From NCBI RefSeq assembly GCF_029439455.1, contig NZ_JAQFVG010000296.1:49845-113844 (forward strand): a stretch of 64,000 bases of DNA, given 5' to 3'. The notes under the pieces are model-generated. The model ran no database searches. It was not told where the DNA came from and worked only from the letters and a program-made list of their open reading frames with translations. Shown here in pieces: positions 60,805 to 64,000 of this stretch (within the stretch, counting starts at the first letter, position 1; each line of letters starts with the position of its first letter). The DNA comes from Caballeronia sp. BR00000012568055. GTDB lineage: Bacteria; Pseudomonadota; Gammaproteobacteria; Burkholderiales; Burkholderiaceae. The position numbers and the translations under genes are program-made.

Positions 60805-61590
60805 TCAACTGAAGATCAGTTTGGCTCCGACGAGAACCAGCGTCGCGGCGAGCAGGTGCCGCAGCAGCGCTTCGGGCGCTTTCGAGGACAGCGCGCTGCC
60901 GATCGCAATGCCCGGAATCGAGCCGACCAGCAGCGAGCCGAGCAGCGACCAATCGACGGAACCGAGCATCCAGTGGCCCGCGCCCGCAATCAGCGTCAGC
61001 GGCACCGCGTGCGCCACATCGGAACCGACGATGCGAACCGTCGCCAGGCGCGGATACAGCAGGAGCAGCACCGTTACGCCGATCGCGCCCGCGCCGACCG
61101 AAGTAATCGACACGAGCACGCCGAGAACAGCGCCGGTAAAGATGGTCCAGAATGTCGTGCGGCCGGGATGCTCGGGCCGTCCCTGTCCTTTTCGATAGGC
61201 GAAGCGAGCAAGTTGCGGCCGGAAAATCAGCGAAACGGCCGTGATAAGCAGCGCCGAGCCGAGAATGCGCTGAATCAGCCGGGCGGTATCGGGCGAAGCA
61301 ATGCCGTGCTGATGCAGGAAATAGAGCGTGATGGCGGCAGCCGGCACGCTGCCCGCCGCGAGCCGGCCGGTAATGCGCCAGTCCACCGAGCCTTTGATAC
61401 CGTGCACCAGCGTGCCTGCGGTCTTGGTGGCGGCGGCGTAGAGCAGATCGGTGCCGACCGCGGTGGCCGGATGGATGCCGAACAGCAGCACGAGCAGCGG
61501 CGTCATCAGCGAACCGCCGCCCACGCCCGTCAGTCCGACCAGAAAGCCGACCGCGAGCCCTGAAGCGGAATAAAGTAAGTCGATATGCAT
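60805..61590 (-). CDS. TauE/SafE (TSUP) family sulfite/anion permease
   Basis: 261 residues with eight or so membrane segments. The repeated family motif occurs at the start, FLVGLTGVGGGSLMTPLLVL, and again in GVLVSITSVGAGAIGVTVLL. TSUP proteins move sulfite, sulfoacetate or other organosulfur anions across the inner membrane. No sulfur gene lies next to it, so the substrate is open. It is transcribed alone, 264 bases before the phospholipase gene. Confidence 0.87.
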   Translation of the reverse strand: MHIDLLYSASGLAVGFLVGLTGVGGGSLMTPLLVLLFGIHPATAVGTDLLYAAATKTAGTLVHGIKGSVDWRITGRLAAGSVPAAAITLYFLHQHGIASPDTARLIQRILGSALLITAVSLIFRPQLARFAYRKGQGRPEHPGRTTFWTIFTGAVLGVLVSITSVGAGAIGVTVLLLLYPRLATVRIVGSDVAHAVPLTLIAGAGHWMLGSVDWSLLGSLLVGSIPGIAIGSALSSKAPEALLRHLLAATLVLVGAKLIFS

Positions 61591-61729
61591 GCGCGCGGAG
61601 AACCCGTCAGGCGTGTCGGAGTCGAAAAACCGTCGATGATAGCCGGTAAGCGACTCACTTGCTGCATGAAAGCCACGGCGCCAGGCGCGCCGGGGATCAA
61701 TCCTTTCACGTCAATTTCAGGAAGGTGCA

Positions 61730-63967
61730 ATGGATACACAAGAACAGAAGCAGCAGCAACAACAGCAACAAAATCAATCCGGCGTGGACGATCCGTTCAT
61801 CCCGACCGAACAGGCCAACGCGCCCGGCTTGCGTCAGTACGTGCTGAAATCGGGCAATACGTTTGCGGTCTACGACGCCAACGGCGACATGCACGGCGGC
61901 GACGACGGCCTGTTCGTCAACGATACACGCGTGCTGTCGGAACTGACGCTGACGTTCGGCGGGCGCGCGCCGTCGCTGCTTTCAGGTAGCGTTTCGAGCG
62001 ATAACGCGGTTTTCACGGCGCACTTGACGAATAAACCGCTGCCGCCCATCGGCGGGGCGCGCACGCCTGAAGGCGTGATTCACGTCGAGCGAAAACGCGT
62101 GCTGTCGGGGCATGTGCTGCATGAGAGCATCGTGTTAACGAACTACGGTACGGAGCCTTCGACCGTGCCGCTGTCCATCTCCTTCAAGGCGGACTTTCTC
62201 GACATGTTCGAGGTGCGCGGCGCGAAGCGAGGAAAGCGCGGCACGTTGCGCCCGCCGGTGATCGAGAATGGTGAAGTCGTGCTGCGATATATCGGTCTGG
62301 ACGAAGTGGAGCGCACCGCGCGCATCCAGTTCACGCCCGCACCCGATGTGCTGTCGCCCACGCGCGCCGATTACGCGCTGCATATTCAATCGGAAACGGC
62401 TATCTCCGTTTATCTGTCGGTCACAGCCGTCACACACGCGCTGAGCGACGCGAGCGAGGAAAGCAAGCGCAACGCCGCCGAAGCTGCGGAGTGCGCGCCG
62501 GAGTCGGGGCGGCCTGCCATTCGCGAAGCGCTGGTCGATGCGCACCGTCGCATGCGCGACCGCCGTCGTGCCAGCGCGCGCGTGCGATCGAGCAATCCTT
62601 TGTTCAGCGAATGGATCGACCGTTCGTTTGCCGATCTTGGCTTGCTGACGACCGACCTGGACACCGGCCCATATCCATACGCCGGCATTCCGTGGTTCTC
62701 GACCGCATTCGGGCGTGACGCGATCATCACGTCCTTGCAAATGCTCTGGCTGCATCCGACGCTCGCGCGCGGCGTGCTGCGCTTTCTGGCCGAGCATCAG
62801 GCGAAGGAAGACTCGCCGTTCCGCGATGCCGAAGTCGGCAAGATCATGCACGAGACGCGCAAAAGCGAAATGGCCGCGACGGGCGAAGTGCCGTTCGCGC
62901 TGTATTACGGCGGCGTCGATAGCACACCGTTGTTTATCGTGCTGGCGGGCGCGTACGCCGAGCGCACCGGCGACACCGAATTGATCGACGAAATCTGGCC
63001 GTCGCTGCAACTCGCGGCGCAATGGGTCGCGCGTCACTGCGATCAGAACCCGAACGGCTTGCTCGATTATCAACGCGCCACCGAGCACGGACTTGCCAAT
63101 CAAGGCTGGAAGGACAGTCACGATTCCGTGTTCCATGCCGACGGCAAATTCCCCATCGGGCCGATTGCGCTGGTCGAAGTGCAGGCCTACGCATCGACCG
63201 CGTTTTCGACCATGGCGCGTCTCGCCCGCGAGCGCGGCGAGCATGACGGCGTCGATGAATACGAGCGTCGTGCGCGCCATATCCGCGAGAAGGTCGAAGC
63301 GATGTATTGGATGCCGGAAGCGGAGTTCTACGGCATCGCGCTCGATGGAAAGGGCGCGCTGTGCGAAGTGCTGTCGTCCAACGCGGGGCATTTGCTCGCC
63401 TTCGATCTGGTCGATCGTCAGCGCGGCGAAGCGGTAGCGCGTCAACTGGAATCGGCGCTGTTTCACACCGGCTGGGGCGTGCGCACGCTTGCAGCGGGCC
63501 AGCCGCGCTTCAATCCGATGTCGTATCACAATGGCTCGGTGTGGCCGCACGACACGGCGCTGTGCGCACGCGGCCTCGCGCGATACGGCGAACGCGGCGC
63601 GGCAGTCGGCATCTTGCAGGCGTTGTTCGAAGCCGCCGTCACGTTCGATATGCGTCTGCCCGAACTGTTCTGCGGCTTCACGCGACAGCGCGGCGAACGG
63701 CCGATCGCCTATCCGGTCGCGTGTCTGCCGCAGGCGTGGGCAGCGGGCGCGCCGTTCATGATTCTGGAAGCCTGTCTCGGCGTCAGTGTCGATGCGCTCA
63801 ACAATGAAATCCGCATCGATCGTCCGCAGTTACCGGAAGGTATCGACTGGCTGGAAATCGGTGATTTGCGACTGGGCGAGAAGAACGTGACGATTACGTT
63901 CCGGCGCGTCGGCGGGCAAGTGGTGCCGTCGGTGGACGGCGAGGCGCGGGTCGTCGCGGTGCTTTAA
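61730..63967 (+). CDS. Amylo-alpha-1,6-glucosidase-type glycosidase (glycogen debranching family)
   Basis: 745 residues, complete. A short N-terminal tract very rich in Gln (EQKQQQQQQQNQ) precedes a GDE N-terminal beta-sandwich domain (about 30-230, with DGLFVNDTRVLSELTLTFGG) and an (alpha/alpha)6 glycosidase domain (about 280-720), with YAGIPWFSTAFGRDAIITSL and SYHNGSVWPHDTALCARGLA. The Asp/Glu pair of this fold acts on alpha-glucans or sugar conjugates. The exact substrate is not known. A hairpin follows at the window edge. Confidence 0.87.
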   Translation: MDTQEQKQQQQQQQNQSGVDDPFIPTEQANAPGLRQYVLKSGNTFAVYDANGDMHGGDDGLFVNDTRVLSELTLTFGGRAPSLLSGSVSSDNAVFTAHLTNKPLPPIGGARTPEGVIHVERKRVLSGHVLHESIVLTNYGTEPSTVPLSISFKADFLDMFEVRGAKRGKRGTLRPPVIENGEVVLRYIGLDEVERTARIQFTPAPDVLSPTRADYALHIQSETAISVYLSVTAVTHALSDASEESKRNAAEAAECAPESGRPAIREALVDAHRRMRDRRRASARVRSSNPLFSEWIDRSFADLGLLTTDLDTGPYPYAGIPWFSTAFGRDAIITSLQMLWLHPTLARGVLRFLAEHQAKEDSPFRDAEVGKIMHETRKSEMAATGEVPFALYYGGVDSTPLFIVLAGAYAERTGDTELIDEIWPSLQLAAQWVARHCDQNPNGLLDYQRATEHGLANQGWKDSHDSVFHADGKFPIGPIALVEVQAYASTAFSTMARLARERGEHDGVDEYERRARHIREKVEAMYWMPEAEFYGIALDGKGALCEVLSSNAGHLLAFDLVDRQRGEAVARQLESALFHTGWGVRTLAAGQPRFNPMSYHNGSVWPHDTALCARGLARYGERGAAVGILQALFEAAVTFDMRLPELFCGFTRQRGERPIAYPVACLPQAWAAGAPFMILEACLGVSVDALNNEIRIDRPQLPEGIDWLEIGDLRLGEKNVTITFRRVGGQVVPSVDGEARVVAVL

Positions 63968-63977
63968 AAGCGGAACG

Positions 63978-64000
63978 GACGCCTGAGTATTCGAGGCGTC
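63978..64000 (+). terminator. Probable terminator hairpin at the window edge
   Basis: Perfect 7-bp arms GACGCCT and AGGCGTC enclose a 9-base loop, 11 bases after the glycosidase stop. The following T tract, if any, is outside the window. Confidence 0.6.

Noticed and set aside
1..64000. CRISPR arrays, insertion sequences, tRNA or rRNA genes
   Set aside because: No regular direct repeats with spacers, no transposase frame and no tRNA-like or rRNA sequences were noticed; a covariance-model search would be needed to exclude small RNAs.

Overview
The window is high-GC, gene-dense chromosomal DNA of a Burkholderiaceae betaproteobacterium. Gene content (an mprF-acvB pair, a phasin, phosphoketolase plus acetate kinase, a BKACE enzyme, a Tat-exported phospholipase C and many LysR/GntR/IclR-regulated catabolic cassettes) suggests the Burkholderia/Paraburkholderia/Caballeronia group; this placement is inference. 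No rRNA, tRNA, insertion sequence, prophage or CRISPR array was seen.

Layout. 1-2.8 kb: end of a flavin dehydrogenase operon with NIPSNAP and TIM-barrel genes and an IclR regulator. 2.9-3.4 kb: a PaaA2/ParE-type toxin-antitoxin pair. 3.5-5.6 kb: a cytochrome P450 gene broken by one in-frame TGA, and a small glycosyltransferase. 5.6-9.2 kb: XRE-cupin regulator divergent from an ALDH7-type dehydrogenase and an amine/imino-acid oxidase (a probable lysine/pipecolate route). 9.4-10.4 kb: small orphan genes. 10.5-15.1 kb: LysR, CoA-transferase, HMG-CoA-lyase-like protein and MFS transporter (organic acid use). 15.1-18.6 kb: phosphoketolase-acetate kinase operon. 18.9-23.3 kb: Lhr-type helicase.

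23.3-26.8 kb is the most unusual part. Three tandem small genes encode proteins sharing an ungapped 26-residue leader ending in Gly-Gly but with unrelated, cysteine-free C-terminal parts. They are divergent from a membrane Ser/Thr kinase with a DUF4384-like outer domain. This looks like an uncharacterised family of double-glycine-leader exported peptides with a possible dedicated kinase.

26.8-32.5 kb: phasin, a perfect FNR box, small proteins, a Crp/Fnr regulator, an EnvZ/OmpR-like two-component pair and small exported proteins; with the phosphoketolase operon this suggests low-oxygen physiology. 32.6-40.7 kb: BKACE enzyme, then a FadR-type GntR regulator, a DapA-like aldolase with a 27-bp palindromic operator over its -35 box, a four-gene ABC importer and an aldose 1-epimerase. 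40.8-43.3 kb: two response regulators and two small lipoproteins. 43.6-47.6 kb: mprF-acvB (lysyl-phosphatidylglycerol synthesis and turnover). 47.6-64 kb: VOC and DUF1993 proteins, an oxidoreductase-like small protein, a penicillin/AHL-acylase lipoprotein, M20 peptidase, Ldh2-type dehydrogenase, SDR plus divergent LysR, a TPR-glycosyltransferase, RidA, phospholipase C, a TauE/SafE permease and a glycogen-debranching-type glycosidase. All calls come from reading the sequence; no database search was run.
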